Origin: Actinomycetota bacterium | GTDB taxonomy: Bacteria; Actinomycetota; Acidimicrobiia; Acidimicrobiales; Ilumatobacteraceae | Direction: 5' to 3' | DNA length: 9,613 nt | NCBI GenBank assembly: GCA_009704065.1 | Contig: WLEX01000031.1 | Coordinates: 1-9,613 of the forward strand | In this document: positions 1 through 6,284 of the stretch, one piece after another | Numbering within the stretch: position 1 is the stretch's first letter | Layout: every line of letters begins with the position of its first letter | Position numbers and translations under genes: made by a program | Notes under the pieces: model-generated | What the model saw: only the letters and a program-made list of their open reading frames with translations | Told to the model about the DNA's origin: nothing | Databases searched by the model: none

Positions 1-894
1 ATCAAGGATGCTGGCGATGATCAGTACGCAGTGTCATTTGGTATTCAGCCTGAAAATCTTCCAACAATTTTTGATGATGAAACATTCAAGAATCGCCGCG
101 TTGATTATTACGACCCATACGTTACGTACACCAACTTAAGTGTGAAGGCTTTGCCTTGCCTCGATGTTCGTAAAGCTATTTACTTGGCTCTCGATCGCGA
201 AGCACTTCGTAAAGCTGGTGGCGGACCGTACACAGGTGACTTCGCTGATGGCTTTGTTAAGCCTGCTCTGACTCTTGACTACAAGAAGTCGACACTTCCT
301 GAAGGTCTCAATGAGGATGGAACAGCAAACGTCGAAGCTGCAAAGGCCGCAATGACTGCTGCAGAGACTGCATGTCCAGAAATTGCACAACACGCAAAAG
401 ATGGCCTGACCTACTACCGTCCAGCAACTCCCACATGGGACAAGGCGATTGCGATTTGGATTGACTCCATGAGCAAGGTTGGTATCAAGTTGAAGGATGA
501 GCCAGTAGAGCCAAGTAATTATTGGCCAACAGTGATGAACCCAGAGACCAATTACGACATCGCTCGTGGTGGATGGGCTCCAGACTGGGCCAATGCATCG
601 ACGGTTATTCCTGAGCTGTTCTCCACTACTGGTGGTTTCAACCTCACGCGCAATGCCGATGATCCTGACTATGCGAAATTCCAGGAGATGATTGATGCTG
701 CAAAGGCTGATCTCGACCGTGAATCTCAGGGTAAGAAGTGGCAAGAACTGAATCAGTTCATTGTTGATCGTTTGTGGGCTCTGCCCGGAACTTTCACCAA
801 GGCTCAGAGCATTTGGGGCTCAAAGGTCGGCAATGCTTACCAATGGGGTCCTTTTGGTGCCTTTAACTATGGCGATTTGTACGTCAAGTCCTAA
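1..894 (+). CDS. ABC transporter substrate-binding protein, family 5 (peptide/nickel type), 3' part
   Basis: This is the C-terminal part of an extracytoplasmic solute-binding protein of the DppA/OppA type, which captures substrate outside the membrane and delivers it to the permease. The reading frame is open from base 1, so the true start lies upstream; the GTG at 31 is internal. About 297 codons are visible. Family traits are the segment around DVRKAIYLALDREAL, a YYRPATPTWDKAIAIW stretch before the hinge, the run ending in RGGWAPDWANAS, and an ending in which an aromatic-rich tail (WGPFGAFNYGDLYV) closes the fold. The signal peptide is outside the window. Permease and ATPase genes follow on the same strand, which supports the transporter assignment. 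The substrate cannot be read from the sequence: peptides, opines, nickel chelates or sugars are all used by this family. Family assignment is confident; specificity is unknown. Confidence 0.9.
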   Translation: MKDAGDDQYAVSFGIQPENLPTIFDDETFKNRRVDYYDPYVTYTNLSVKALPCLDVRKAIYLALDREALRKAGGGPYTGDFADGFVKPALTLDYKKSTLPEGLNEDGTANVEAAKAAMTAAETACPEIAQHAKDGLTYYRPATPTWDKAIAIWIDSMSKVGIKLKDEPVEPSNYWPTVMNPETNYDIARGGWAPDWANASTVIPELFSTTGGFNLTRNADDPDYAKFQEMIDAAKADLDRESQGKKWQELNQFIVDRLWALPGTFTKAQSIWGSKVGNAYQWGPFGAFNYGDLYVKS

Positions 895-910
895 AACTAA
901 TTAGTTCAGT

Positions 911-950
911 CAAAGGAGGTGTCGATCTTGTATCGGCACCTCCTTTGTTG
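911..950 (+). terminator. Strong hairpin between binding-protein and permease genes
   Basis: A 16-bp stem with one G-U pair pairs 911-926 with 932-947 around a five-base loop (cttgt), followed by a T-rich but interrupted run (ttgttgttc). It starts 17 bases after the binding-protein stop. Such a hairpin can act as a partial terminator or an mRNA stabiliser, so that the binding protein is made in excess of the membrane parts; that role is inferred. The left arm contains AAAGGAGGTG, a perfect match to the consensus ribosome-binding site, and the right arm contains its complement. Confidence 0.7.
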
Positions 951-995
951 TTCAGCCCATAAGAGAATTAGTGTTACAGGGGAGGGTATTCGCAC

Positions 996-1985
996 ATGTT
1001 CATTTTTGTTGTAAGGCGATTGTTCTTTGCGGTTGTGTTGCTTCTAGCCGTCTCGTTTTTCACGTACATGCTTTTTGCCATGTTGCCTGCAGATCCCGCA
1101 GCACTCACATGCGGAAAGAATTGCAAACCAGACATCATTGCCGCCAATCGAATTCGACTGGGGTATGACAAGTCTTTTCTTGAGCAGTATTGGCTCTTTT
1201 TGAAAGGCATATTTGTAGGCAGAGATTATGGAATGGGCGCCGCAGCTTTTTCTTGCGCAGCACCGTCTCTTGGGTACTCCTTTGGCCAACATGAATGTGT
1301 CACCACACTTATTGCTCAAACATTCCCCGTCACCGCCTACCTGTCGATTGGTGCATTCATCTTGTGGATGATCATTGGTATCGGAGTTGGAGCCATCGCT
1401 GCTTTACATCGCGGTAAATGGCAAGATCGTGCTGCTTCGTTGTTCACCTCTATCGGAGTCAGTCTTCCTACTTTTTATATTGGACTTCTCGTCTTGTTTT
1501 CCGTTGTGATTTGGTTGCGTATTCTCCCTTTCCCTTCTTATGAGTCGCCATTCGACAACCCTCAAGCCTTTCTGCAGACAATGATTCTTCCTTGGCTGGT
1601 GTTAGCGGTTCTCTCGGCTGCTTCATATACGCGTCTGACTAGGAATGGCATGCTCGAAGCTATGAATGAAGATTTTGTTCGCTTGGGTGTAGCGAAAGGA
1701 CTTCGTCAAAGAGTTATTTTGCGCCGCTATGTCATGCGTCAGGCGATGATTCCGATTGTCACAATCGCCGGTTTAGATTTTGCAGGTCTCCTCGGCGGCG
1801 CCATCATTACTGAGAGTGTCTTTTCTTTGCCTGGCATGGGGAGAATGTCAATTCGAGCTGTTGTCGAATCTGACCTACCGGTGTTGGTGGGAACCACATT
1901 GGTGGCTGCAGTATTCATTGTCCTGGCCAATGTCTTGGTCGATATCGCTTACGGGTATCTCGATCCGAGGGTCCGGGTTAGATGA
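996..1985 (+). CDS. Peptide-type ABC transporter permease (DppB/OppB family)
   Basis: Integral membrane subunit that forms half of the translocation pore of a peptide/opine/nickel-type importer. It has 329 residues, a normal length. An N-terminal membrane segment (about 9-29) is followed by a long extracytoplasmic loop (about 30-110) and further hydrophobic segments near 115-137, 153-175, 196-212, 254-275 and 299-320. The cytoplasmic coupling helix (EAA loop) is seen around 225-245 (EDFVRLGVAKGL), followed by the typical GGAIITESVFSLPGMGR. The outer loop has four cysteines (39, 43, 87, 101), a pattern known from actinobacterial DppB proteins and possibly disulfide-bonded. The start is the ATG at 996, preceded by GGGGAGGG at 979-986 with nine bases between. 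The stop overlaps the next gene by ATGA. No second permease gene follows, although these importers normally need two permease subunits. Confidence 0.93.
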   Translation: MFIFVVRRLFFAVVLLLAVSFFTYMLFAMLPADPAALTCGKNCKPDIIAANRIRLGYDKSFLEQYWLFLKGIFVGRDYGMGAAAFSCAAPSLGYSFGQHECVTTLIAQTFPVTAYLSIGAFILWMIIGIGVGAIAALHRGKWQDRAASLFTSIGVSLPTFYIGLLVLFSVVIWLRILPFPSYESPFDNPQAFLQTMILPWLVLAVLSAASYTRLTRNGMLEAMNEDFVRLGVAKGLRQRVILRRYVMRQAMIPIVTIAGLDFAGLLGGAIITESVFSLPGMGRMSIRAVVESDLPVLVGTTLVAAVFIVLANVLVDIAYGYLDPRVRVR

Positions 1986-3010
1986 TGTCGAACACCTCAG
2001 TGCTCTCGGTTCGAAACTTGAGTGTTGCGTTTGCGACTGCAGATGGCGACGTTATTGCGGTGGACAAACTCTCTTTTGATCTGGCGTTAGGCGAGACATT
2101 GGGAATTGTTGGCGAAAGCGGCTCGGGAAAATCAGTCACTGCATCATCGATAATGAGACTAAATAATTCTTCCTCGGCCACCACGACAGGTGAAATTCTC
2201 CTCGAGGGTACAAATATTCTCACAGCCTCCGAAGATGAGGTGCGGTCTATTCGTGGGAAAGATGTTGCAATGATCTTTCAGGATCCTTTGTCTGCTCTCA
2301 ATCCGTATTACACGGTCGGTCACCAAATAGCCGAGGCGTATGAGGTGCATCATCACGGAGTTGATAAGTCTGTTGTGCGATCTTTGGTTCTCGACATGAT
2401 GACCAAAGTAGGTATTCCCAATCCGGAGAAGCGGATAGACGAATATCCTCATCAGTTTTCTGGCGGAATGCGTCAAAGAATTGTGATTGCTATTGCACTT
2501 ATCAATCAGCCCAAAGTGCTTATTGCAGATGAACCCACCACCGCGTTAGATGTCACTGTGCAAGCCCAGATCCTTGATCTCATGAAGAGTCTTCAACTCG
2601 AGTTCAATATGGCCATCATCTTGATTACCCACGACCTAGGTGTCATAGCTGAAGTAGCAGACAATGTGCTCGTCATGTATGCGGGTCGAATTGTGGAAAC
2701 TAGTTCCGTATCAGCACTGTTCGCCGAACCTGTTCATCCGTACGCATTCGGACTACTGGGTGCTGTTACGAGTTTGGAAGCCAGCGATCGCGGACAGTTA
2801 GACACAATTGCTGGTTCCCCTCCTTCCCTGATATCACTTCCAAGCGGTTGTTCTTTTCATCCTCGCTGTGAATTTGTTGAATTCGGTAACGGGAAGTGTG
2901 TGTCTGTTGTGCCAGAACTGCGTTCTATCGGAACACTCGGATCGTCTACAGCTTGCCATCTTTCTGACGATGTCATCGTGTCTCTTGGTAGGAAGGCAGC
3001 ACGCGCATGA
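1982..3010 (+). CDS. Peptide-type ABC transporter ATPase (DppD/OppD family)
   Basis: Cytoplasmic ATPase that powers the importer together with the following ATPase. The 342-residue protein shows Walker A GESGSGKS at 44-51, Q-loop glutamine 100 (IFQDPLSALNP), signature FSGGMRQ at 159-165, Walker B VLIADEP at 179-185 with catalytic Glu184, and H-loop His217 (ITHDLG). The C-terminal oligopeptide/dipeptide extension follows, with cysteines 290, 296, 306 and 325. In DppD-type proteins this four-cysteine set is known to bind a [4Fe-4S] cluster; that this copy does so is inferred. The start is the first of two consecutive ATGs (1982, 1985), and the ATGA overlap with the permease stop favours translational coupling. 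The 3' end overlaps the next ATPase by ATGA. All nucleotide-binding motifs are intact. Confidence 0.95.
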   Translation: MMSNTSVLSVRNLSVAFATADGDVIAVDKLSFDLALGETLGIVGESGSGKSVTASSIMRLNNSSSATTTGEILLEGTNILTASEDEVRSIRGKDVAMIFQDPLSALNPYYTVGHQIAEAYEVHHHGVDKSVVRSLVLDMMTKVGIPNPEKRIDEYPHQFSGGMRQRIVIAIALINQPKVLIADEPTTALDVTVQAQILDLMKSLQLEFNMAIILITHDLGVIAEVADNVLVMYAGRIVETSSVSALFAEPVHPYAFGLLGAVTSLEASDRGQLDTIAGSPPSLISLPSGCSFHPRCEFVEFGNGKCVSVVPELRSIGTLGSSTACHLSDDVIVSLGRKAARA

Positions 3011-4020
3011 CGAACGATCTAGCCCTGCAAGCAATCGACTTGGTGAAGTACTTTCCGACCGGAGCTTCAAAAATTCTTGGCAGACCCACCAATAGTGTGA
3101 GGGCTGTTGATGGGGTTTCGCTGACCGTTCAAAAAGGAACAACGCTGGGAATAGTGGGAGAGTCTGGGTGTGGCAAGTCCACATTGGCTCGGCTTGTCAC
3201 TCGTCTCATCGACCCGACGTCTGGATCTGTGCTTCTCGATGGTGTCGACATAACAACATTGAGTGGTTCCGATTTGCGTAAGACTCGACGCAAATTACAA
3301 ATGATTTTTCAAGATCCGTATTCGTCACTCAATCCTCGTCACAGTATTGGTCAAATTATTAGTCAGCCTCTCGCTATTCAGCACATCGTGCCCAAAGGGC
3401 AAGAGATGGCACGAACGCAAGAACTCATGGAACGAGTGGGTCTTAACCCTGAGCATTACAACAGATATCCTCATGAGTTTTCTGGGGGCCAGAGGCAGAG
3501 GATCGGTATCGCTCGTGCTCTCGCTCTCGAGCCCACGGTGATTGTGGCCGATGAACCAGTGTCGGCACTTGACGTTTCGATCCAGGCGCAAATTCTTAAT
3601 CTTTTGGAAAACCTCCAAAAAGAATTGGGTCTGTCTTATGTGTTTATTGCACACGACTTATCGGTTGTCCGGCACATCGCCGATCAGGTTGCTGTGATGT
3701 ATCTAGGCAAAGTTGTAGAGATTGGCCCAGCCGCCGATGTGTATTCTCGACCCGCTCACCCTTACACAATGGCCCTTTTGTCCGCTGTGCCCGTTGCACG
3801 TCCATCTGAGCGGGGTAATGGCCATCGAATTCGCTTGGTGGGAGATGTTCCGTCGCCCATAGATCCTCCGTCGGGGTGCCGGTTTCGAACACGGTGTTGG
3901 AAGGCGACCGATCTGTGCGCTCAACAAGAGCCAGTATTGGCTCCAGACGAGGCGGGAAGAGTCGTGGCATGCCATTTCCCTAATGAAGTCCCTGTGAGCC
4001 TTGGTATTAGACCTTCTTAG
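3007..4020 (+). CDS. Peptide-type ABC transporter ATPase (DppF/OppF family)
   Basis: Second ATPase of the importer, expected to pair with the preceding DppD-type subunit. It has 337 residues. Visible motifs are Walker A GESGCGKS at 51-58, Q-loop Gln102 (FQDPYSSLNP), signature FSGGQRQ at 158-164, Walker B VIVADEP at 178-184 with Glu183, and H-loop His216 (AHDLSVV). The tail has the oligopeptide/dipeptide C-terminal region with cysteines 291, 297, 304 and 322, spaced like those in the DppD-type partner. A short insertion near residues 20-31 (KILGRPTNS) before the first core strand is common in DppF proteins. The ATG at 3007 overlaps the upstream stop by ATGA. It is the last importer gene; secG begins 10 bases downstream. 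Confidence 0.95.
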   Translation: MTNDLALQAIDLVKYFPTGASKILGRPTNSVRAVDGVSLTVQKGTTLGIVGESGCGKSTLARLVTRLIDPTSGSVLLDGVDITTLSGSDLRKTRRKLQMIFQDPYSSLNPRHSIGQIISQPLAIQHIVPKGQEMARTQELMERVGLNPEHYNRYPHEFSGGQRQRIGIARALALEPTVIVADEPVSALDVSIQAQILNLLENLQKELGLSYVFIAHDLSVVRHIADQVAVMYLGKVVEIGPAADVYSRPAHPYTMALLSAVPVARPSERGNGHRIRLVGDVPSPIDPPSGCRFRTRCWKATDLCAQQEPVLAPDEAGRVVACHFPNEVPVSLGIRPS

Positions 4021-4029
4021 ACCGATAGA

Positions 4030-4278
4030 GTGGAAACCGTGCGTTCCGTAGTCATGTACATCACTCTTGTCATCAATGTTGTCTCCATGCTGTCCCTCAT
4101 TGTGGGCGTCTTGCTCCACAGTGGCCAAGGTGGAGGGCTTTCCGACATGTTCGGTGGAGCGAGTGGCGCGGCTTTGGGCTCGGCCGCTGCCGAAAAGAAC
4201 CTCAACCGCATTACCACGGTCTTTGCCACAGTCTGGCTGTTCACGGTCATCGCACTGGCCTTCCTGCTTTCCAAGTGA
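4030..4278 (+). CDS. secG: Preprotein translocase subunit SecG
   Basis: Small membrane subunit of the SecYEG protein-export channel. The 82-residue product has two membrane segments (about 9-29 and 63-80) joined by the conserved glycine-rich cytoplasmic loop LLHSGQGGGLSDMFGG (28-43), then the AEKNLNRIT stretch that precedes the second helix in SecG proteins. Length and topology are normal. The start is uncertain: GTG at 4030 gives the longest product, and GTG at 4039 or ATG at 4054 would keep both helices. No clear ribosome-binding site decides between them. It begins 10 bases after the DppF-type gene and could be read from that operon, but the functions are unrelated. The next gene is tRNA-Leu, the same neighbour as in the E. 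coli secG-leuU pair. Confidence 0.93.
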   Translation: METVRSVVMYITLVINVVSMLSLIVGVLLHSGQGGGLSDMFGGASGAALGSAAAEKNLNRITTVFATVWLFTVIALAFLLSK

Positions 4279-4280
4279 CC

Positions 4281-4308
4281 TTGCCTTTTCGGCAGATTGC
4301 TCGATAAC
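4281..4308 (+). promoter_or_regulatory. Candidate promoter for tRNA-Leu
   Basis: TTGCCT at 4281-4286 and GATAAC at 4303-4308 are separated by 16 bases. Each matches the sigma-70-type -35/-10 consensus at four of six positions. Transcription would start near 4314-4316, a few bases before the mature tRNA 5' end at 4322. The position is plausible but the boxes are imperfect, and the tRNA could instead be read through from secG. Confidence 0.35.
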
Positions 4309-4321
4309 CTTTCTATTCCAC

Positions 4322-4408
4322 GTCGAAGTGGCGAAATCGGCAGACGCACCAGCTTAAGGGGCTGGCGCCCTTACGGGCGTGGGGGTTCAAGTCCCCCCTT
4401 CGACACCA
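4322..4408 (+). tRNA. tRNA-Leu, anticodon AAG
   Basis: A complete class II tRNA can be folded by eye. The acceptor stem is GTCGAAG (4322-4328) with CTTCGAC (4398-4404), seven perfect pairs. The D stem is GCG/CGC (4331-4333, 4345-4347). The anticodon stem is CCAGC/GCTGG (4349-4353, 4361-4365) around loop TTAAGGG, placing the anticodon AAG at 4356-4358 with G37 after it. The long variable arm CGCCC-TTAC-GGGCG (4366-4379) is the class II mark. The T arm is GGGGG-TTCAAGT-CCCCC (4381-4397). Discriminator A (4405) and an encoded CCA (4406-4408) follow. The discriminator and long arm fit leucine. Reading the anticodon as TAA would break the anticodon stem and leave G37, which is unusual for tRNAs reading UNN codons, so AAG is preferred. 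A34 would be expected to be edited to inosine. Confidence 0.93.
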
Positions 4409-4413
4409 AAGAA

Positions 4414-5109
4414 CTAGCGGCGCTGAGGCGCCGCTTTTTTTGTGCCCGAATGCAAATAGTCAGACAATCGGGCAGGTTGCAGATGAAGTCTCTTCAGTTC
4501 TTTTTCGACACGTCGCAAACTCTTCGCCAATGACCCGACGTAATGAATCAAAATGATGTCGCCAGCACGAATATCTCCACCCCAAGTGGTGATCGTTCGT
4601 CCATTTACTGACACTCGCCATAGCAAGATGTCGGTAATTCCACAGGACGCTGCTGCACGCAATGTTGTGCTGTCGTACAGGCCTGTTGGGGGTCGAAAAT
4701 ACGGAACGGAATCTTGAACTAGTGAAGCAACTTGACTGTGTCCGCCACAAATTGCTTCGGTCTGCACTGCAAGAGACTTGCGTTTCAAGACGGTATGACG
4801 AATGGTGTGGCTGCCAATGTCGTTGACTGAACCTAAAGAAGTAAACCATTGTGGATCAGCTCGGAGATAGTTAGGAAGCACGAAACTTGTTATGGGCCAT
4901 TGCAATCTTTCGAGCACTGCTTGGGCATCTGCTGGCATATCTGAGCCATCGTCGATGGTGATGAAAACAACTGGATCTTCGGTCTGAATACGAAAAGTGA
5001 CGCGTGGCATTGGGGTAGGTGATGCAGTAGCCAAGTGTTGCGGTGCGGTGAGTGAAATCGATGTCACTATCAACATCGCAGAGATCACCGTGATCAATTG
5101 ACGCTTCAT
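4414..5109 (-). CDS. Secreted polysaccharide deacetylase (NodB/CE4 family)
   Basis: Predicted metal-dependent deacetylase acting outside the cytoplasm on an N- or O-acetylated glycan such as peptidoglycan. The 231-residue protein opens with a signal peptide (KRQ then a hydrophobic stretch to about residue 22, likely cleaved near 27-30 in LATAS). NodB motifs follow in order: TIDDG with Asp53/Asp54, the metal-binding SHTIRH with His101 and His105, RPPTG at 139-143, the W164 region, and the last motif ILIHY with His189. In the fourth motif VN replaces the more usual VD, a mild departure. The ATG at 5109 overlaps the hydrolase stop by ATGA, so the two are probably translated together. The final codons form the tRNA terminator hairpin. 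The substrate is not known; family assignment is firm. Confidence 0.88.
   Translation of the reverse strand: MKRQLITVISAMLIVTSISLTAPQHLATASPTPMPRVTFRIQTEDPVVFITIDDGSDMPADAQAVLERLQWPITSFVLPNYLRADPQWFTSLGSVNDIGSHTIRHTVLKRKSLAVQTEAICGGHSQVASLVQDSVPYFRPPTGLYDSTTLRAAASCGITDILLWRVSVNGRTITTWGGDIRAGDIILIHYVGSLAKSLRRVEKELKRLHLQPARLSDYLHSGTKKAAPQRR
4416..4441 (+). terminator. Rho-independent terminator of tRNA-Leu
   Basis: A perfect 8-bp GC-rich stem, AGCGGCGC (4416-4423) with GCGCCGCT (4428-4435), has a TGAG loop and is followed by a run of seven T on the plus strand (4435-4441). It begins 7 bases after the encoded CCA. The hairpin also lies inside the last codons of the convergent deacetylase gene. 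On the minus strand no comparable T run follows, so it is best read as a one-way terminator. Confidence 0.9.
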
Positions 5110-6284
5110 GACAAAGAAGAATACACAGCGTCGATCAATGCACGATTACGAGGGTTCTGCCAACGCGGCCCCATTTGATTCATGACGTAACCAAAGGCAA
5201 CTCCAGAACGAGGATCACTGAATCCAACAGAACCTCCAGCACCGAAATGACCAAATGCCTCCGGGTGTGGTCCAAAGCCTCTCTCGGGTAGCGGAATCTG
5301 AAAGCCACGACCAAAGCGCGAATTTCGTCCGAGCACTACATCGGGTCCATTGGACATTTCAACTAAAGATTCGTTGAGGCCATGTGCGGACAGCAAAGTC
5401 CCCCCTGAATTTGTGAGTTCGCGATAGACGCGTTCAATTCCGCGTGAGCTGGCGTGCAAATTTGTACTGGGGATTTCGGCTAACCGCCACTCGGTTGTAT
5501 TTACAGTTCCGCCACCCGAAGTACCTTCTGGGTTGTTGTACGTGTTGTAAGCGAGTAATTGCTCGTCGCTGAAACCAGCGGTGTCAACGGTAGGAATTGC
5601 GTTCGTTGGCCATTCGAACTCTGCGATGCGACCGTGCTCACTCTCGGGAACGCCGAGAAACATATCGGCCTGCAATGGGGAATGAAGCATTTTGTGTATG
5701 TGTTGCCCAACCGATGAGTTTGTTGCTCTACGAATCACTTCACCAACGAGAAAACCGTATGTATTTACGTGGTAGCCGTGATTTGTGCCTGGTTTCCACC
5801 AAGGCTTCTCGCGAGCAAGTGCATCACACATATACGACCAGTCATACATCGACAGGGCCGGCAGGGTGTCGTGAAAGGTGGGGAGTCCGGTGCGGTGCCC
5901 AAGAAGGTCTTCAAATAGGAGATCTTCTTTTCCGCCGCCTACAAATTTTGGCCACACGTCGCTGACCCGTGTTTGGTACGAGAGTGCACCTTGATCAACC
6001 AAGATCGCAGCGATTAGTGCCGTGATGCCTTTACCAACGCTGAAAGCGTTGACAAGGGTTTCAGGAGTCCACATCCGCGTGTGGTCGAGCGAAGCGTAAC
6101 CACCCCATAGATCTACGACTACTTCGCCGCGTACACTAACTGTGCAGGCGCCGCCGATTTCATTGTGCTCAACGAAATTGTTGACGAATGCTTCGCGAAC
6201 GCCGGAAAATCCCGGAGCCGTGAAGCCGTCTACAAAATGGTCAGAGGTCAGAGCGAGGACTTCTCCAAAATGTGGATTCCGCAA
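5106..6284 (-). CDS. Serine hydrolase of the beta-lactamase/EstB family
   Basis: Cytoplasmic-looking serine hydrolase (no signal peptide) related to class C beta-lactamases and EstB-type esterases. At 392 residues it has full family length. The nucleophile motif SVGK has Ser82 and Lys85, and VVDLWGGY precedes it as in EstB-like proteins. The tyrosine motif is GYHVNTYG near 170-177. The third motif near the C-terminus is HFGAGG (346-351), standing where KTG lies in true beta-lactamases, which favours esterase or transacylase activity over antibiotic resistance. The start is unclear: the longest frame begins with TTG at 6284, inside the thiolase gene, and there is no in-frame ATG before the conserved GFSGVREAF. 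A GGAGAAG sequence lies just downstream of this TTG. The stop overlaps the deacetylase start by ATGA. The link to the thiolase operon suggests an ester or acyl substrate, which is inference. Confidence 0.88.
   Translation of the reverse strand: MRNPHFGEVLALTSDHFVDGFTAPGFSGVREAFVNNFVEHNEIGGACTVSVRGEVVVDLWGGYASLDHTRMWTPETLVNAFSVGKGITALIAAILVDQGALSYQTRVSDVWPKFVGGGKEDLLFEDLLGHRTGLPTFHDTLPALSMYDWSYMCDALAREKPWWKPGTNHGYHVNTYGFLVGEVIRRATNSSVGQHIHKMLHSPLQADMFLGVPESEHGRIAEFEWPTNAIPTVDTAGFSDEQLLAYNTYNNPEGTSGGGTVNTTEWRLAEIPSTNLHASSRGIERVYRELTNSGGTLLSAHGLNESLVEMSNGPDVVLGRNSRFGRGFQIPLPERGFGPHPEAFGHFGAGGSVGFSDPRSGVAFGYVMNQMGPRWQNPRNRALIDAVYSSLS

Noticed and set aside
136..744. A 202-codon open frame on the minus strand opposite the binding-protein gene.
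   Set aside because: The plus-strand frame has clear family motifs throughout; the opposing product is rich in Cys, Trp and Ser with no recognisable domain and is a shadow.
3703..4128. A 141-codon minus-strand open frame across the end of the DppF-type gene and secG.
   Set aside because: It lies opposite two well-identified genes and its translation has no family features.
4353..4361. Reading the tRNA anticodon as TAA instead of AAG.
   Set aside because: Shifting by one base destroys the five-pair anticodon stem (G opposite G, A opposite G) and leaves G at position 37.
5597..5965. A 122-codon plus-strand open frame inside the serine hydrolase region.
   Set aside because: The minus-strand frame carries the SxxK, Tyr and HxG motifs over the same bases; the plus product is Arg/Cys-rich noise.
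5106..6284. The beta-lactamase-family gene as an antibiotic-resistance determinant.
   Set aside because: It lacks a signal peptide and a KTG motif and has HFGAGG instead, which fits EstB-type esterases.
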